A DNA stretch of 64,000 nucleotides from the NCBI RefSeq assembly GCF_014196515.1, contig NZ_JACIDV010000006.1:248001-312000 (forward strand), read 5' to 3'. The notes beneath the pieces are model-generated. The model saw only the letters and a program-made list of their open reading frames with translations, was not told where the DNA came from and did not search any database. Numbering within the stretch: position 1 is the stretch's first letter; the number at the start of each line of letters is the position of its first letter. Origin of the DNA: Rhizobium skierniewicense (lineage in GTDB: Bacteria > Pseudomonadota > Alphaproteobacteria > Rhizobiales > Rhizobiaceae). Position numbers and translations under genes: made by a program. This document shows, in pieces, positions 1 to 9,586 of the stretch.

Positions 1-1556
1 TGGTGGATGGCGCGATCGTTCTGGTCGACTCGTCTGAAGGCCCGATGCCACAGACCAAGTTCGTCGTATCAAAGGCTCTCAAGGTCGGTCTTCGCCCAAT
101 CGTTGCGATCAACAAAATCGACCGTCCCGATGGCCGCCACGAAGAAGTCATCAACGAAGTGTTCGACCTTTTCGCGAACCTCGATGCCACTGACGAACAG
201 CTCGATTTCCCGATCCTTTACGGCTCCGGTCGCGATGGCTGGATGAATGTCAACCCGGAAGGTCCGAAGGACGAAGGTCTTGCACCGCTGCTCGATCTCG
301 TGCTCAAGCACGTTCCTGAGCCAACGGTTGAAGAAGGTCCGTTCCGTCTGATCGGCACGATCCTTGAAGCCAACCCCTTCCTCGGTCGCATCATCACCGG
401 TCGTATCGCCTCCGGTTCGATCAAGCCGAACCAGGCCGTCAAGGTGCTGGGCCAGGATGGCAAGACCATCGAAACCGGCCGTATTTCCAAGATCCTCGCG
501 TTCCGCGGTATCGAGCGCACCGCGATCGATGAAGCCCATGCGGGTGACATCGTCGCCATCGCTGGTCTTTCCAAAGGCACCGTTGCCGACACCTTCTGTG
601 ACCCCTCCGTCACCGAAGCCATGACCGCACAGCCGATCGACCCGCCAACGGTTACGATGTCCTTCATCGTTAACGACTCACCGCTTGCCGGTACCGAAGG
701 CGATAAGGTCACATCGCGCGTTATCCGCGATCGTCTGTACAAGGAAGCCGAAGGCAACGTTGCACTGAAGATCGAAGAAGCCGAAGGCAAGGACTCGTTT
801 TTCGTATCAGGCCGTGGCGAATTGCAGCTGGCCGTTCTGATCGAGACCATGCGTCGCGAAGGCTTCGAGCTTGCCGTTTCGCGTCCTCGCGTCGTCATGC
901 AGAAGGATGAAAACGGCCAGACCATCGAGCCGATCGAAGAAGTCGTCATCGACGTCGATGAAGAACATTCCGGTATCGTTGTTCAGAAGATGTCCGAGCG
1001 CAAGGCAGAAATGACCGAGCTTCGCCCATCCGGTGGCAACCGCGTTCGTCTGAAGTTCCTGGCTCCAACGCGTGGCCTCATCGGCTACCAGTCCGAACTG
1101 CTGACGGACACACGCGGCACAGCGATCATGAACCGTCTGTTCCACTCCTACCAGCCGTTCAAGGGTGCCATCGCTGGTCGCGTCCAGGGCGTTCTGCTGT
1201 CGAATGGTTCCGGTGAAGCGGTTGCTTACGCCATGTTCAACCTGGAAGATCGCGGCCCGATGATGATTGAGCCCGGCGAAAAGGTTTACGCTGGCATGAT
1301 CATCGGCATTCATACCCGTGACAACGACCTTGAAGTCAACGTCCTCAAGGGCAAGCAGCTCACCAACATCCGCGCCGCCGGCAAGGATGAAGCCGTGAAG
1401 CTGACACCGCCGATCCGCATGACGCTCGACCGCGCCCTGTCCTGGATCCAGGACGACGAGTTGATGGAAGTGACGCCAAAGTCCATCCGTCTGCGGAAGA
1501 TGTTCCTGGACGCCAACGACCGCAAGCGCTTCGACAAGGCAAAGCTTGCTGGCTGA
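1..1556 (+). CDS. typA: Ribosome-associated GTPase TypA/BipA (5' end missing)
   Basis: C-terminal 517 residues of a BipA/TypA translational GTPase, which binds the ribosome and supports assembly and stress adaptation. The reading frame is already open at the window edge, and about 90 residues are missing compared with the usual ~606. The missing part contains the P-loop and switch I. Visible are the end of the G domain with the NKID guanine-specificity motif (fragment residues 37-40), the EF-Tu-like domain II and EF-G-like domains III and V, and a Lys/Arg-rich C-terminal tail. A strong hairpin terminator follows 28 bp after the stop, so this is the last gene of its transcript. Identity is clear from the conserved motifs and domain order. 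Confidence 0.96.
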   Translation, partial: VDGAIVLVDSSEGPMPQTKFVVSKALKVGLRPIVAINKIDRPDGRHEEVINEVFDLFANLDATDEQLDFPILYGSGRDGWMNVNPEGPKDEGLAPLLDLVLKHVPEPTVEEGPFRLIGTILEANPFLGRIITGRIASGSIKPNQAVKVLGQDGKTIETGRISKILAFRGIERTAIDEAHAGDIVAIAGLSKGTVADTFCDPSVTEAMTAQPIDPPTVTMSFIVNDSPLAGTEGDKVTSRVIRDRLYKEAEGNVALKIEEAEGKDSFFVSGRGELQLAVLIETMRREGFELAVSRPRVVMQKDENGQTIEPIEEVVIDVDEEHSGIVVQKMSERKAEMTELRPSGGNRVRLKFLAPTRGLIGYQSELLTDTRGTAIMNRLFHSYQPFKGAIAGRVQGVLLSNGSGEAVAYAMFNLEDRGPMMIEPGEKVYAGMIIGIHTRDNDLEVNVLKGKQLTNIRAAGKDEAVKLTPPIRMTLDRALSWIQDDELMEVTPKSIRLRKMFLDANDRKRFDKAKLAG

Positions 1557-1584
1557 TTGCCAGCATAGTTTCAAACTCGAAGAG

Positions 1585-1608
1585 CCCGGCCATCGCGCCG
1601 GGTTTTTT
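1585..1608 (+). terminator. Rho-independent terminator after typA
   Basis: The stem CCCGGC (1585-1590) pairs with GCCGGG (1597-1602) across a 6-nt loop and is followed by six T's (1603-1608). It lies directly downstream of the typA stop. Confidence 0.85.
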
Positions 1609-1792
1609 GTTGTCCGGCCTCTTCTATAATTGCCGGACATTTATTCGCGGGACTGAGTCGGACAGCACTTGCCTCAAGGGTAAATATAGCGTTAATTTTT
1701 CGCTATCATCCACATGAATAGGCTGTGGGTAAGCTCAAAGCCGTTAACCTTTATGGCTGGTAAGTTTTCCGCGCCGGGATCAGAATCGCGTT

Positions 1793-2299
1793 ATGAAAAC
1801 GTTATCCATAGACATTCGCCGAGCAGAGCCGGACGATGCGCGCGCCATTTCCGACGCGCATAGATCCTCCTGGCAGCAGGCCTATGGGGGTCTTATTCCC
1901 CATAAACCGCTGCGGCAAATGCTGGATCGTCGCAATGAAATATGGTGGCGCAAGGCGGCGCGCGGTTCGGCCACGATGCTGGTGGTGGAGATAGCAGGCG
2001 TCATCGCGGGTTATGCGACACTCGGCCTCAACCGCGCCCGCGGTCTGCCTTATGACGGCGAAATCTACGAGATCTATCTGCGCCCGGAATATCAGGGCAT
2101 GGGCCTCGGCTCTGTTTTATTTACCGAAGCGCGGCGTCTGCTCAAGTCTCTGGGCTGCAACGGCGCCGTCGTTTGGTGCCTGGAAGACAGCGCTGTCGCC
2201 ACTCATTTCTTCCGTTCTCACGGGGGCAAGGACGTGGCAGAGGGCATGGAGGACTTCGCGGGCGTGCAACTGCGCAAACTCGGTTTCGCCTGGCTCTGA
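1793..2299 (+). CDS. GNAT-family N-acetyltransferase
   Basis: A 168-residue single-domain GNAT acetyltransferase that would transfer an acetyl group from acetyl-CoA to an amine; the substrate cannot be told from sequence. It starts with an IRRAEPDDA-type N-terminal strand. The acetyl-CoA pyrophosphate-binding loop is visible as RPEYQGMGLGSVLF (around residues 98-110), followed by the A-motif helix and a C-terminal strand. The GAVVWCLEDS/FFRSHGG pattern near the end is common in RimI-like and YhbS-like members. It stands alone between the typA terminator and leuD, with about 180 bp upstream that must hold its own promoter. Confidence 0.85.
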   Translation: MKTLSIDIRRAEPDDARAISDAHRSSWQQAYGGLIPHKPLRQMLDRRNEIWWRKAARGSATMLVVEIAGVIAGYATLGLNRARGLPYDGEIYEIYLRPEYQGMGLGSVLFTEARRLLKSLGCNGAVVWCLEDSAVATHFFRSHGGKDVAEGMEDFAGVQLRKLGFAWL

Positions 2300-2354
2300 C
2301 ACCACGCGTTCCGTCCCCTACATGAGCGTACCACCTTCGCACGGAGTGGCCTTC

Positions 2355-2369
2355 AAATCGTACCGATTT
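2355..2369. repeat. Short perfect inverted repeat upstream of leuD
   Basis: AAATCG (2355-2360) and CGATTT (2364-2369) are separated by TAC. It lies about 55 bp before the leuD start, where an operator could sit, but no known regulator motif is recognised. Confidence 0.35.
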
Positions 2370-2423
2370 TGCTCTAATGCAACCAAGAGCAATGTACTGA
2401 CCTGCATAATTTCGGAGTGAGAG

Positions 2424-3029
2424 ATGGAAAAATTCACAAAACTGACGGGTGTTGCCGCCCCTATGCCGGTCGTCAACATCGACACGGACATGATCATTCC
2501 GAAGGACTATCTCAAAACCATCAAGCGCACCGGTCTCGGCAAAGGTCTGTTTGCGGAAGCCCGTTACCTGGAGGACGGTTCAGACAATCCCGATTTCGTG
2601 CTGAACAAACCTGCCTATCGCAACGCCCAAATTCTTGTCGCGGGTGACAATTTCGGCTGCGGTTCCTCGCGAGAACATGCGCCTTGGGCTTTGCTGGATT
2701 TCGGCATTCGCTGCGTGATCTCCACCAGCTTTGCTGATATTTTCTACAGCAACTGTTTCAAGAATGGCATCTTGCCCATCGTCGTCAGCCCTGAGAACCT
2801 GGAAAAGCTGATGGACGACGCGTCACGCGGCTCTAATGCCGTCGTCACTGTCGATCTTGAAAACCTCGAAATCAGCGGCCCGGACGGTGGCACGATCAAG
2901 TTCGAATTGGATGAATTCAAACGCCACTGCATGCTGAACGGTCTCGATGACATAGGCCTGACGCTAGAACATGCCGGTGCGATCGATACGTTCGAAAAGA
3001 CCAACGCCTCCTCGCGGCCCTGGGCATAG
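2424..3029 (+). CDS. leuD: 3-isopropylmalate dehydratase small subunit LeuD
   Basis: Small (swivelling) subunit of isopropylmalate isomerase, 201 residues, the normal length. With LeuC it converts 2-isopropylmalate to 3-isopropylmalate in leucine biosynthesis. It has the family signatures [13 protein letters not shown] (residues 14-26), [17 protein letters not shown] (around 75-91) and [23 protein letters not shown] Shine-Dalgarno lies just before the ATG. leuB follows after 193 bp and leuC is not in the window, a split common in Rhizobiales. The iron-sulfur cluster is carried by LeuC, so no cluster ligands are expected here. Confidence 0.97.
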   Translation: MEKFTKLTGVAAPMPVVNIDTDMIIPKDYLKTIKRTGLGKGLFAEARYLEDGSDNPDFVLNKPAYRNAQILVAGDNFGCGSSREHAPWALLDFGIRCVISTSFADIFYSNCFKNGILPIVVSPENLEKLMDDASRGSNAVVTVDLENLEISGPDGGTIKFELDEFKRHCMLNGLDDIGLTLEHAGAIDTFEKTNASSRPWA

Positions 3030-3129
3030 GCGCTTTCGCACGCATTCCAGGCCATCTGGTCTGCAACCCGTACCAAATCGGCGCCAGCCTTCCTTGAAAT
3101 AGGCAATCTCCACCGCTAAGAAGCCCGCA

Positions 3130-3163
3130 CCCCGCAACGTTACGCTGCGGGGTCACGATTTTT
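3130..3163 (+). terminator. Hairpin between leuD and leuB, possible terminator or attenuator
   Basis: CCCCGCA (3130-3136) pairs with TGCGGGG (3146-3152) over a 9-nt loop. A short T-run at 3159-3163 follows after 6 nt. The spacing is loose for a factor-independent terminator, so partial termination or an mRNA-stability element is also possible. Confidence 0.5.
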
Positions 3164-3180
3164 GACGCGCCCGCCGTTTG

Positions 3181-3198
3181 AAAACCATCCATGGTTTT
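3181..3198 (+). repeat. Perfect inverted repeat in the leuB leader
   Basis: AAAACCAT (3181-3188) and ATGGTTTT (3191-3198) are separated by two C's. The element lies 11 nt before the leuB Shine-Dalgarno (AAGGAGG, 3210-3216). It could be a protein operator; the 2-nt spacer is too tight for a stable RNA hairpin unless inner pairs open. Confidence 0.45.
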
Positions 3199-3222
3199 GC
3201 TGCGTGGCCAAGGAGGATTATC

Positions 3223-4335
3223 ATGACAGTGCGCACGCTTTTCCTGCTGCCCGGTGACGGCATCGGCCCTGAAGCCATGGCGGAAGTCCGCAAGCTGATC
3301 GATTATCTCAACAGCGAAAAATCTGCTGGCTTCCAAACCGAAGAAGGCCTTGTCGGCGGCAGTGCCTATGACGCGCACGGCGTGGCGATTTCCGACGCAG
3401 ACATGGAGAAGGCGCTGGCCGCAGACGCCATTCTGTTCGGCGCAGTCGGTGGTCCCAAGTGGGATGGCGTACCGTACGAGGTAAGGCCAGAATCCGGCCT
3501 CTTGCGCCTGCGCAAGGACTTGGAGCTGTTCGCCAATCTGCGCCCGGCGATCTGCTACCCAGCTCTTGCTGCAGCATCGTCGCTAAAGCAGGAACTGGTC
3601 GAGGGCCTCGATATCCTCATCGTTCGTGAATTGACGGGTGGCGTTTATTTCGGCGAGCCGAAGCAGATCATCGACTTGGGCAACGGCCAGAAACGCGGCA
3701 TCGACACGCAGATTTATGACACGTTTGAAATCGAACGCATTGCCAGTGTCGCATTCGAGCTGGCCCGCACCCGTGGCAACCGCGTTTGCTCCATGGAAAA
3801 GCGTAACGTCATGAAATCCGGTGTGTTGTGGAATCAGGTCGTCACAGAAACCCACGCTGCGAAATACAAAGACGTGCAGCTTGAGCACATGCTGGCCGAC
3901 GCGGGTGGCATGCAACTGGTGCGCAAGCCAAAGCAGTTCGATGTCATCGTCACCGACAACCTGTTTGGCGATATGTTGTCCGATGTTGCGGCCATGTTGA
4001 CCGGCTCTCTCGGCATGCTACCGTCCGCCTCGCTCGGCGCCCCCGACGCCAAGACCGGCAAGCGCAAGGCCATGTATGAGCCCGTGCATGGCTCTGCGCC
4101 TGATATCGCAGGCCAGGGCATCGCCAACCCCATCGCCATGATCGCGTCCTTCGCCATGTGCCTGCGCTATTCGTTCAACATGGTGGATGAGGCCACCAAG
4201 CTGGAAACGGCCATCGCCAACGTTCTGGACAAGGGCATCCGTACCGCCGATATCGTGTCGGATGGCAGCCGTCAGGTCAGCACGTCCGAGATGGGGGATG
4301 CGGTTCTGGAAGAGTTCAAGGCGCTTTTTGCGTAA
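3223..4335 (+). CDS. leuB: 3-isopropylmalate dehydrogenase LeuB
   Basis: NAD-dependent oxidative decarboxylation of 3-isopropylmalate to the keto acid in leucine biosynthesis; 370 residues, typical length. The start is the ATG at 3223, preceded by a near-perfect AAGGAGG; the reading frame is open 15 codons further upstream but without a comparable ribosome site. Family signatures include [12 protein letters not shown] near the N-terminus, the substrate-binding Arg region [16 protein letters not shown], the catalytic TGGVYFG region, the metal-binding [25 protein letters not shown] block and the NAD site [18 protein letters not shown]. The last 20 bp overlap the convergent cytochrome c peroxidase gene. 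Confidence 0.97.
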   Translation: MTVRTLFLLPGDGIGPEAMAEVRKLIDYLNSEKSAGFQTEEGLVGGSAYDAHGVAISDADMEKALAADAILFGAVGGPKWDGVPYEVRPESGLLRLRKDLELFANLRPAICYPALAAASSLKQELVEGLDILIVRELTGGVYFGEPKQIIDLGNGQKRGIDTQIYDTFEIERIASVAFELARTRGNRVCSMEKRNVMKSGVLWNQVVTETHAAKYKDVQLEHMLADAGGMQLVRKPKQFDVIVTDNLFGDMLSDVAAMLTGSLGMLPSASLGAPDAKTGKRKAMYEPVHGSAPDIAGQGIANPIAMIASFAMCLRYSFNMVDEATKLETAIANVLDKGIRTADIVSDGSRQVSTSEMGDAVLEEFKALFA

Positions 4336-5554
4336 GCGCTGTTGGCTGGGCAGGGGGCATCGCGCCTTGCCCAGCATTATCGTTCGATAAGAGGTGCTCA
4401 TATCGCTTGTCCGTCAGCGTTTTTAGAAATGCCACGATAGCATCCACCCGCTTGTCATCCAGAGCAGGTGCCGCCGTCAGCTCCGTTATGGCGATATTTT
4501 CGGGCACCTCGGGTGCTTCCCACGCCTGACCCGTTTCCGGGTTAATCTGACGGCTGGGCTTCTTGCTTTTGTATTTCACGTAGAACAGCACGACCGTGCG
4601 CAGATCCTTGAACACGCCATTGTGCATGTAGGGGCCGGTTACGGCCACATTGCGCAGGGTCGGCACCTTGAATTTGCCACGCTGGGCCGGATCACCCGCC
4701 ACGGCAGGGTTTTGGGCGAGACCCAGATCCACCGCGTCGGGCCTGGAGCCATTCGCCGCTCGTACCGCCTTGTTGGCGGGAACGCCGATATTGAAATATT
4801 TATGGTTGGTGAAGACACCATCGGACAGACCGTTTGCGCCCTTGATCTCATGGCATGTGTTACAGTTTGTGAACTGGCTGGATGACATCAAGACGCGGCC
4901 CAGCTCTTCCTGATCGGTCAGCTTTTCCTCACCACGCAAAAAGCGGTCATATCTGGAATCAAACGCAGAGAACGTATCGGAACGCTCGTAGGCGGCCAGC
5001 GCCTTGGCCATCGCCGCAAAGGCAGCATCATCGCTGGTGAAGACATCGCCACCAAACTGCGTGCCGAAAGCGGTGACGTAATCCGGGTTTTCCTTCAGCC
5101 GCTTTATGAGCGTGAGCTTGTCCGGCATGCCCATTTCAAACGGGTTCAATGGCGGGCCGCCTGCCTGATCTTCCAGCGTGGATGCGCGCCCATCCCAGAA
5201 CTGACCGCCGACATATTCACCGGCAGCATTCTTGCCGAAGGTTGGAGAGAATTTCGCGTAAGCCGCCGTTGGCACGTTGCGGTCGCCCAAGGACGTGCCG
5301 TCATCACCCAGCGAAACATCATGCCCGACCTTGTCGGTCTCGCGCCCATCGGTAAAGCCCAAAGCCTCCATGTGGCAGGTGGAGCAGGACATGGTGCGGT
5401 TTTTGGACAGGTTGGGGTCAACGAACAGCGCCGCGCCCAGTTTTTCCCGCGTCGATAAATCGTCTCCGCCATGCGCAGGATCAACCCTCCCTATGCCGGA
5501 CAGCAGCAAGGTGAGAATGCACAAAGCAAGAATGGAATTCAGATGCCTGATCAT
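4316..5554 (-). CDS. Di-haem cytochrome c peroxidase (periplasmic)
   Basis: A 412-residue protein of the bacterial di-haem cytochrome c peroxidase/MauG family, expected to reduce H2O2 in the periplasm with electrons from cytochrome c. An N-terminal export signal (basic start, hydrophobic stretch around residues 7-22) is followed by two c-type haem sites, CSTCH (57-61) and CNTCH (231-235). The FTDGR and QFWDGRA segments between them and the PYMHNGVF segment near the C-terminus are typical. Methionine ligands and active-site residues cannot be assigned by eye, so a MauG-like maturase cannot be excluded. The gene is alone on its strand and its 3' end overlaps leuB by 20 bp, tail to tail. Confidence 0.88.
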   Translation of the reverse strand: MIRHLNSILALCILTLLLSGIGRVDPAHGGDDLSTREKLGAALFVDPNLSKNRTMSCSTCHMEALGFTDGRETDKVGHDVSLGDDGTSLGDRNVPTAAYAKFSPTFGKNAAGEYVGGQFWDGRASTLEDQAGGPPLNPFEMGMPDKLTLIKRLKENPDYVTAFGTQFGGDVFTSDDAAFAAMAKALAAYERSDTFSAFDSRYDRFLRGEEKLTDQEELGRVLMSSSQFTNCNTCHEIKGANGLSDGVFTNHKYFNIGVPANKAVRAANGSRPDAVDLGLAQNPAVAGDPAQRGKFKVPTLRNVAVTGPYMHNGVFKDLRTVVLFYVKYKSKKPSRQINPETGQAWEAPEVPENIAITELTAAPALDDKRVDAIVAFLKTLTDKRYEHLLSNDNAGQGAMPPAQPTALTQKAP

Positions 5555-5657
5555 GGCTGAGGCCGGATGTCGTGGAACTGGGATGCTCTATAGCACCTCG
5601 TTACGGCAAAGCACAAAAACTTTCTGTGCTCGCTCCACTTTCCCGCAGCAGAGTGCC

Positions 5658-6038
5658 TCAGTCGATCTGGAAGTAGTTCTCGAAGGATTCCGGAAAGTTC
5701 TGCCGTGCCACCCGCTCGTCAATGATGAGCATGGATTCGTAGGACAGAGGGTCAAAATTCTTGTCCGCAGGCAGCACCTCGCGCCCGAAAAGCAGGCTGA
5801 GACGGGCCGCATCGAGGTTTCCTCGCTCGAACGGCTCGTTGCCGAACTGATGCCACAGCGCATGCATGAAGGCCGCGTCCACCTTGTGCTCGGCCGAGTC
5901 GTTGCGGGCACGTCGCGGAATGAATTTAACAGGTGTCACGCCGCGCGGATTGGCGCGGCGTATGGTGAACTGAATGCCCGTGCTCGGCATGCCGGATGGA
6001 AAGCCGCGGTGTTTCGTCATTTCAGGCAGCTTTGCCAT
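5658..6038 (-). CDS. Small conserved-looking protein of unknown function, downstream of yghU
   Basis: A 126-residue protein that I do not recognise. The ATG at 6038 has an AAGGAAC ribosome site and comes 10 bp after the yghU-like stop, so the two are probably co-transcribed; the frame is open further upstream but has no better start. It has no signal peptide or membrane segment. The N-terminal third is basic and Gly/Pro-rich, and the C-terminal two thirds look helical with an acidic, aromatic tail. Composition and codon use look like those of the neighbouring real genes, and the frame is continuous. A function tied to glutathione transferase chemistry is inference from position only. Confidence 0.6.
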   Translation of the reverse strand: MAKLPEMTKHRGFPSGMPSTGIQFTIRRANPRGVTPVKFIPRRARNDSAEHKVDAAFMHALWHQFGNEPFERGNLDAARLSLLFGREVLPADKNFDPLSYESMLIIDERVARQNFPESFENYFQID

Positions 6039-6048
6039 CGTCTGTTCC

Positions 6049-6945
6049 TTATGCTTTGCCGATCTTGTCCTGTGTCTTCGTATCGAAGTCGGACGCATCG
6101 TGGCGTTCGTGCAATTGTTCCGAAGGGTCGCCATTCATCCTGTTGACCATGCGACCGCGCTTCACCGCCGGACGTTCCGCGATCTCGTTTGCCCAGCGCT
6201 GAAGATTCTTATAGCTCTTCACGTCCAGAAAGACATCCGCCTTTGGATAGGACTGCCCACGCGCCAGATTTCCGTACCAAGGCCAAACGGCGATATCGGC
6301 AATCGAATATTCCGAACCGGCGAAATACTGGTTCTCTGCCAGATGACGGTCCAGCACGTCAAGCTGTCGCTTGGCTTCCATCGCAAAACGGTCGATCGCA
6401 TATTTGATATGCACTGGTGCATAAGCGTAGAAGTGCCCGAAACCGCCGCCCAGATAGGGGCCGGATGCCATTTGCCAGAACAGCCAATTGATCGCCTCGG
6501 TGCGGCCCTTGTGATCTGTCGGCAGAAACGCACCGAACTTTTCCGCGAGATAAAGCAGGATCGATCCGCTTTCGAACACACGTGTTGGCTCAGGCGTGGA
6601 ACGATCCACCAGGGCCGGGATTTTCGAATTGGGATTGGCCTTGACGAAATCGGAGCCGAACTGGTCGCCATCGCCGATCTTGATCAGCCAGGCATCATAT
6701 TCCGCGCCCGTGTGGCCTGCTGCCAGCAACTCCTCCAGCATGATACCGACCTTCTGGCCGTTTGGCGTCGCCAGCGAATAGAGCTGCAGCGGATGTCTGC
6801 CCACAGGCAACGCCTTGTCATGTGTCGGACCGGCGATGGGGCGGTTGATATTGGCGAACTGACCGCCATTGCCCTTTTCCCATTCCCAGACTTCCGGTGG
6901 TTCATAACCAGCGGGAAAGTTATTTTCGGGGGATTTCTCGGTCAT
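6049..6945 (-). CDS. yghU: YghU-like glutathione S-transferase family protein
   Basis: A 298-residue glutathione transferase of the YghU/Nu class, which has disulfide-bond reductase activity toward organic hydroperoxides in E. coli. The N-terminal extension (residues 1-45) comes before a thioredoxin-like domain with PLQLYSLATPNGQKVGIMLEE (quoted in part: PNGQKV, around residue 61), NPNSKIPAL and the ESGSILLYLAEK segment that binds glutathione. The C-terminal domain is all-helical and contains the conserved IADIAVWPW motif. Lengths and motifs match YghU well. The unknown gene at 5658-6038 follows after 10 bp. Confidence 0.9.
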   Translation of the reverse strand: MTEKSPENNFPAGYEPPEVWEWEKGNGGQFANINRPIAGPTHDKALPVGRHPLQLYSLATPNGQKVGIMLEELLAAGHTGAEYDAWLIKIGDGDQFGSDFVKANPNSKIPALVDRSTPEPTRVFESGSILLYLAEKFGAFLPTDHKGRTEAINWLFWQMASGPYLGGGFGHFYAYAPVHIKYAIDRFAMEAKRQLDVLDRHLAENQYFAGSEYSIADIAVWPWYGNLARGQSYPKADVFLDVKSYKNLQRWANEIAERPAVKRGRMVNRMNGDPSEQLHERHDASDFDTKTQDKIGKA

Positions 6946-7049
6946 GAAAATTTGTCCTTGTTCAACGGGTCGAGCCTAAGGGTTCAGCACTCACACGACA
7001 ATATAGGAAGACGGCGGAATTCCTCCACCACCATATCGATGAGAAAAAC

Positions 7050-8363
7050 TTAACCTTTGGCAATCGCGTGAAAAAACGTACCGGTCACCAACCCGCGTCT
7101 GCTCCCGGATGGCCCAATCACTTTGCCCTGCCCGTCTGCAATCTCTGCAAAGGCTTCGTCATGCCCCGGATCGATCACGCGTGCGTAATGAAATTCGTGA
7201 CCACGCAACACCTCACCGGCACGCCCAAGGACGCCATCATTGGCAATCATTGCCTGCCGATAGCCGAGGTTCATCTTGCGGCTGGCAAAGCTGGTGGCGT
7301 GGGACAGAAGCCCCGTCATGCTATGCCTGATGCCCTCCGCATCTTCCAACGCCGCGCCCAGAACCATGTAGCCACCGCACTCACCGTGAACCGGCTTTGT
7401 CTGCGAAAACCGGGCTAGCCCCGCTTTGAAAGCATTGGCGGCGGCAAGCCGTCCCGCAAAAAGCTCTGGATATCCCCCCGGCAGCCAGCAGACATCGCAG
7501 GATGCGTCTGGTGCTTCATCCGCCAAGGGTGAAAACGGCAACATTTCTGCACCCGCTTGCCGCCAAAGACGCTGAAGATGCGGATAAAGAAAGGTGAAAG
7601 CCGCATCCTGCGCCAAGGCGATGCGCTGGCCGGGTGGATCAATCGCCGCATCAACCGATCCCTGCGGCACATCCACAGGGCGCGCCAGCGCCAGGAGAGC
7701 ATCGAGGTCGACCGCGTTTTCCATGGCGTCGGCAAGACGTTCGATATGGGCGTCTATCTCCGGGTGTTCGCTGGCCTGCACCAGCCCCAGATGCCGCTCT
7801 GGTAACACCAGCGACGGATCACGCATCACACAACCGGCAACCGGCAGGCCGATCTTTTCGATGGCATTAGAACAAAGCGTGCGATGTCTTTCGCTGCCCA
7901 CACGGTTCAGTATCACTGCGGCCATTTCGACAGCCGGATCGTAATGGGCAAAACCATGTGCCACGGCTGCCGCTGTCTGCGACTGGCCGGAAATATCCAG
8001 CACCAGCAAACAGGGAATACCGAACAGACGTGCCAGATCAGCCGCAGAGCCGGTTCGGTTGTCTGGCACCACGATACCATCAAACAGGCCCATGGCGCTT
8101 TCGATCAATACCAGCTCGGCGTCCTCAGCCTGCTGTGCAAACAGGTGTCGCAGCAAATCCGGCTGCATCGCCCAGCTATCGAGATTAAGTCCCGGCGTTC
8201 CGGCAGCAAAGGCATGGAAACCGGGATCGATATAGTCAGGCCCGGTCTTGATGCCCCGCACTTTGACCCCACGCCGTGCGAAAGCGCGCAACAGACCGAT
8301 TGTGACGCTGGTCTTGCCGGAGCCGGACCGGGGCGCACCAATGATGAGCGCTCGCGCCGTCAT
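7050..8363 (-). CDS. cobB: Hydrogenobyrinic acid a,c-diamide synthase CobB
   Basis: ATP- and glutamine-dependent amidation of the a and c side chains of the corrin ring; 437 residues. An N-terminal P-loop domain of the dethiobiotin-synthetase type (GAPRSGSGKTS, residues 9-19) is followed by a class I glutamine amidotransferase-like domain. Its nucleophile is Cys329 in HGECGGYMVLG. The genes around it belong to the aerobic pathway (CobN, CobG), so the substrate should be cobalt-free hydrogenobyrinic acid. It is divergent from cbiD with 92 bp between the starts and is probably transcribed on its own from that gap. Confidence 0.95.
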   Translation of the reverse strand: MTARALIIGAPRSGSGKTSVTIGLLRAFARRGVKVRGIKTGPDYIDPGFHAFAAGTPGLNLDSWAMQPDLLRHLFAQQAEDAELVLIESAMGLFDGIVVPDNRTGSAADLARLFGIPCLLVLDISGQSQTAAAVAHGFAHYDPAVEMAAVILNRVGSERHRTLCSNAIEKIGLPVAGCVMRDPSLVLPERHLGLVQASEHPEIDAHIERLADAMENAVDLDALLALARPVDVPQGSVDAAIDPPGQRIALAQDAAFTFLYPHLQRLWRQAGAEMLPFSPLADEAPDASCDVCWLPGGYPELFAGRLAAANAFKAGLARFSQTKPVHGECGGYMVLGAALEDAEGIRHSMTGLLSHATSFASRKMNLGYRQAMIANDGVLGRAGEVLRGHEFHYARVIDPGHDEAFAEIADGQGKVIGPSGSRRGLVTGTFFHAIAKG

Positions 8364-8455
8364 GGCTTAGCCTGTTTGAAAATAAGCGGTCTCGACATGC
8401 ACACTGCCTGTTGTTTCCCGATGACGGACAAACCCGTAACCGCTATAGAAACACG

Positions 8456-9586
8456 ATGGAAACGGATGGAAAAAATCTGCGTCGCGGCTGGACGACCGGC
8501 GCTTGCGCCACGGCGGCGGCAAAGGCTGCCTGCACCGCATTGCTGACCGGTGACTTTCCATACCCTGTCGAGATCGAACTTCCAAGCGGCAAGCGCGTCG
8601 GCTTTTCGCTGGCAACCAGTGAAATTGGAGACGGCTACGCACGCGCTGGTGTCATCAAGGATGCAGGCGACGATCCGGACGTGACCCACGGTGCATTGAT
8701 CGAAACGACGATACGGCGCGCACAGACAGGCAAAGGCATCACCTTCAAGGCGGGCAGGGGTGTGGGCACCGTCACCCGTCCCGGCCTGCCTCTCGCCATC
8801 GGCGAACCCGCCATCAACCCCGTACCCCGCAAGATGATTGTCTCTGCAATCCGCGAGGTGGCTGGGGAGAATGCGGATTTCGAAGTCGAGATTGCGGTGG
8901 AAAATGGTGAGGCACTGGCTGAAAAGACGCTGAATGGGCGGCTCGGCATTGTCGGCGGCCTTTCCATTCTCGGCACCACCGGCATCGTCATCCCTTTTTC
9001 CTGCTCGGCCTGGATCCACTCCATCTGGCGCGGCATCGATGTGGCGCGTGCCGAAGGCCTGCCGCATATTCTCGGCGCGACCGGCAACGCCTCGGAAAAA
9101 GCGGGACAGGCCCTGCACGGATTGCCGGAAACGGCGCTGATCGACATGGGCGATTTTATTGGCGGTATGCTGAAATATCTGCGCACGCATCCGGTCGAAA
9201 AATTGACGATCGCAGGTGGTGTCGCCAAGATGACAAAGCTGGCGCAGGGCATGCTCGATGTTCATTCCAAACGAGGCCTGGCCGATCTGCATGCGCTGGC
9301 GAAACTCGCCATGGACGCGGGCGCGGATGAGGCCCTGGCAGACCTGATCCGAAACGCCAACACGGTAGCGCACGCTTTCACGATGGCAGGCAGCGCCGGG
9401 ATCAATCTCGGCAATATCGTTGCAGAGAATGCTTGGAAAACAGCGGCAGACGCGCTCAACCTACCTGAGACGGCGCTCGAAATTCTGGTGTTCGACCGGG
9501 ATGGAGATTTGAAAGGGCGCTTCGGCTTTGCGCCCTCTCATCACGTCTCGGGTTTTCCGTCCGGCGAGCGGAACCGGCGCACATAA
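8456..9586 (+). CDS. cbiD: CbiD-type precorrin-5 C1-methyltransferase
   Basis: A 376-residue CbiD family enzyme. In the anaerobic pathway CbiD methylates C1 of cobalt-precorrin-5A; here it sits among aerobic-pathway genes and no cobF is visible, so it most likely supplies the C1 methylation of the corrin ring. The N-terminal [17 protein letters not shown] motif (positions ~9-25) and [22 protein letters not shown] and GNASEKAG are family hallmarks. The ATG at 8456 is chosen because the homology begins right after it. The frame extends 15 codons upstream without a ribosome site. The gene is alone on the plus strand and its last 46 bp overlap the convergent cobM. Confidence 0.93.
   Translation: METDGKNLRRGWTTGACATAAAKAACTALLTGDFPYPVEIELPSGKRVGFSLATSEIGDGYARAGVIKDAGDDPDVTHGALIETTIRRAQTGKGITFKAGRGVGTVTRPGLPLAIGEPAINPVPRKMIVSAIREVAGENADFEVEIAVENGEALAEKTLNGRLGIVGGLSILGTTGIVIPFSCSAWIHSIWRGIDVARAEGLPHILGATGNASEKAGQALHGLPETALIDMGDFIGGMLKYLRTHPVEKLTIAGGVAKMTKLAQGMLDVHSKRGLADLHALAKLAMDAGADEALADLIRNANTVAHAFTMAGSAGINLGNIVAENAWKTAADALNLPETALEILVFDRDGDLKGRFGFAPSHHVSGFPSGERNRRT

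Noticed and set aside
1701-1740. Possible DnaA box TGTGGGTAA upstream of the GNAT gene
   Set aside because: One mismatch, no cluster of boxes and no AT-rich unwinding block; the origin is placed at 42.5 kb.
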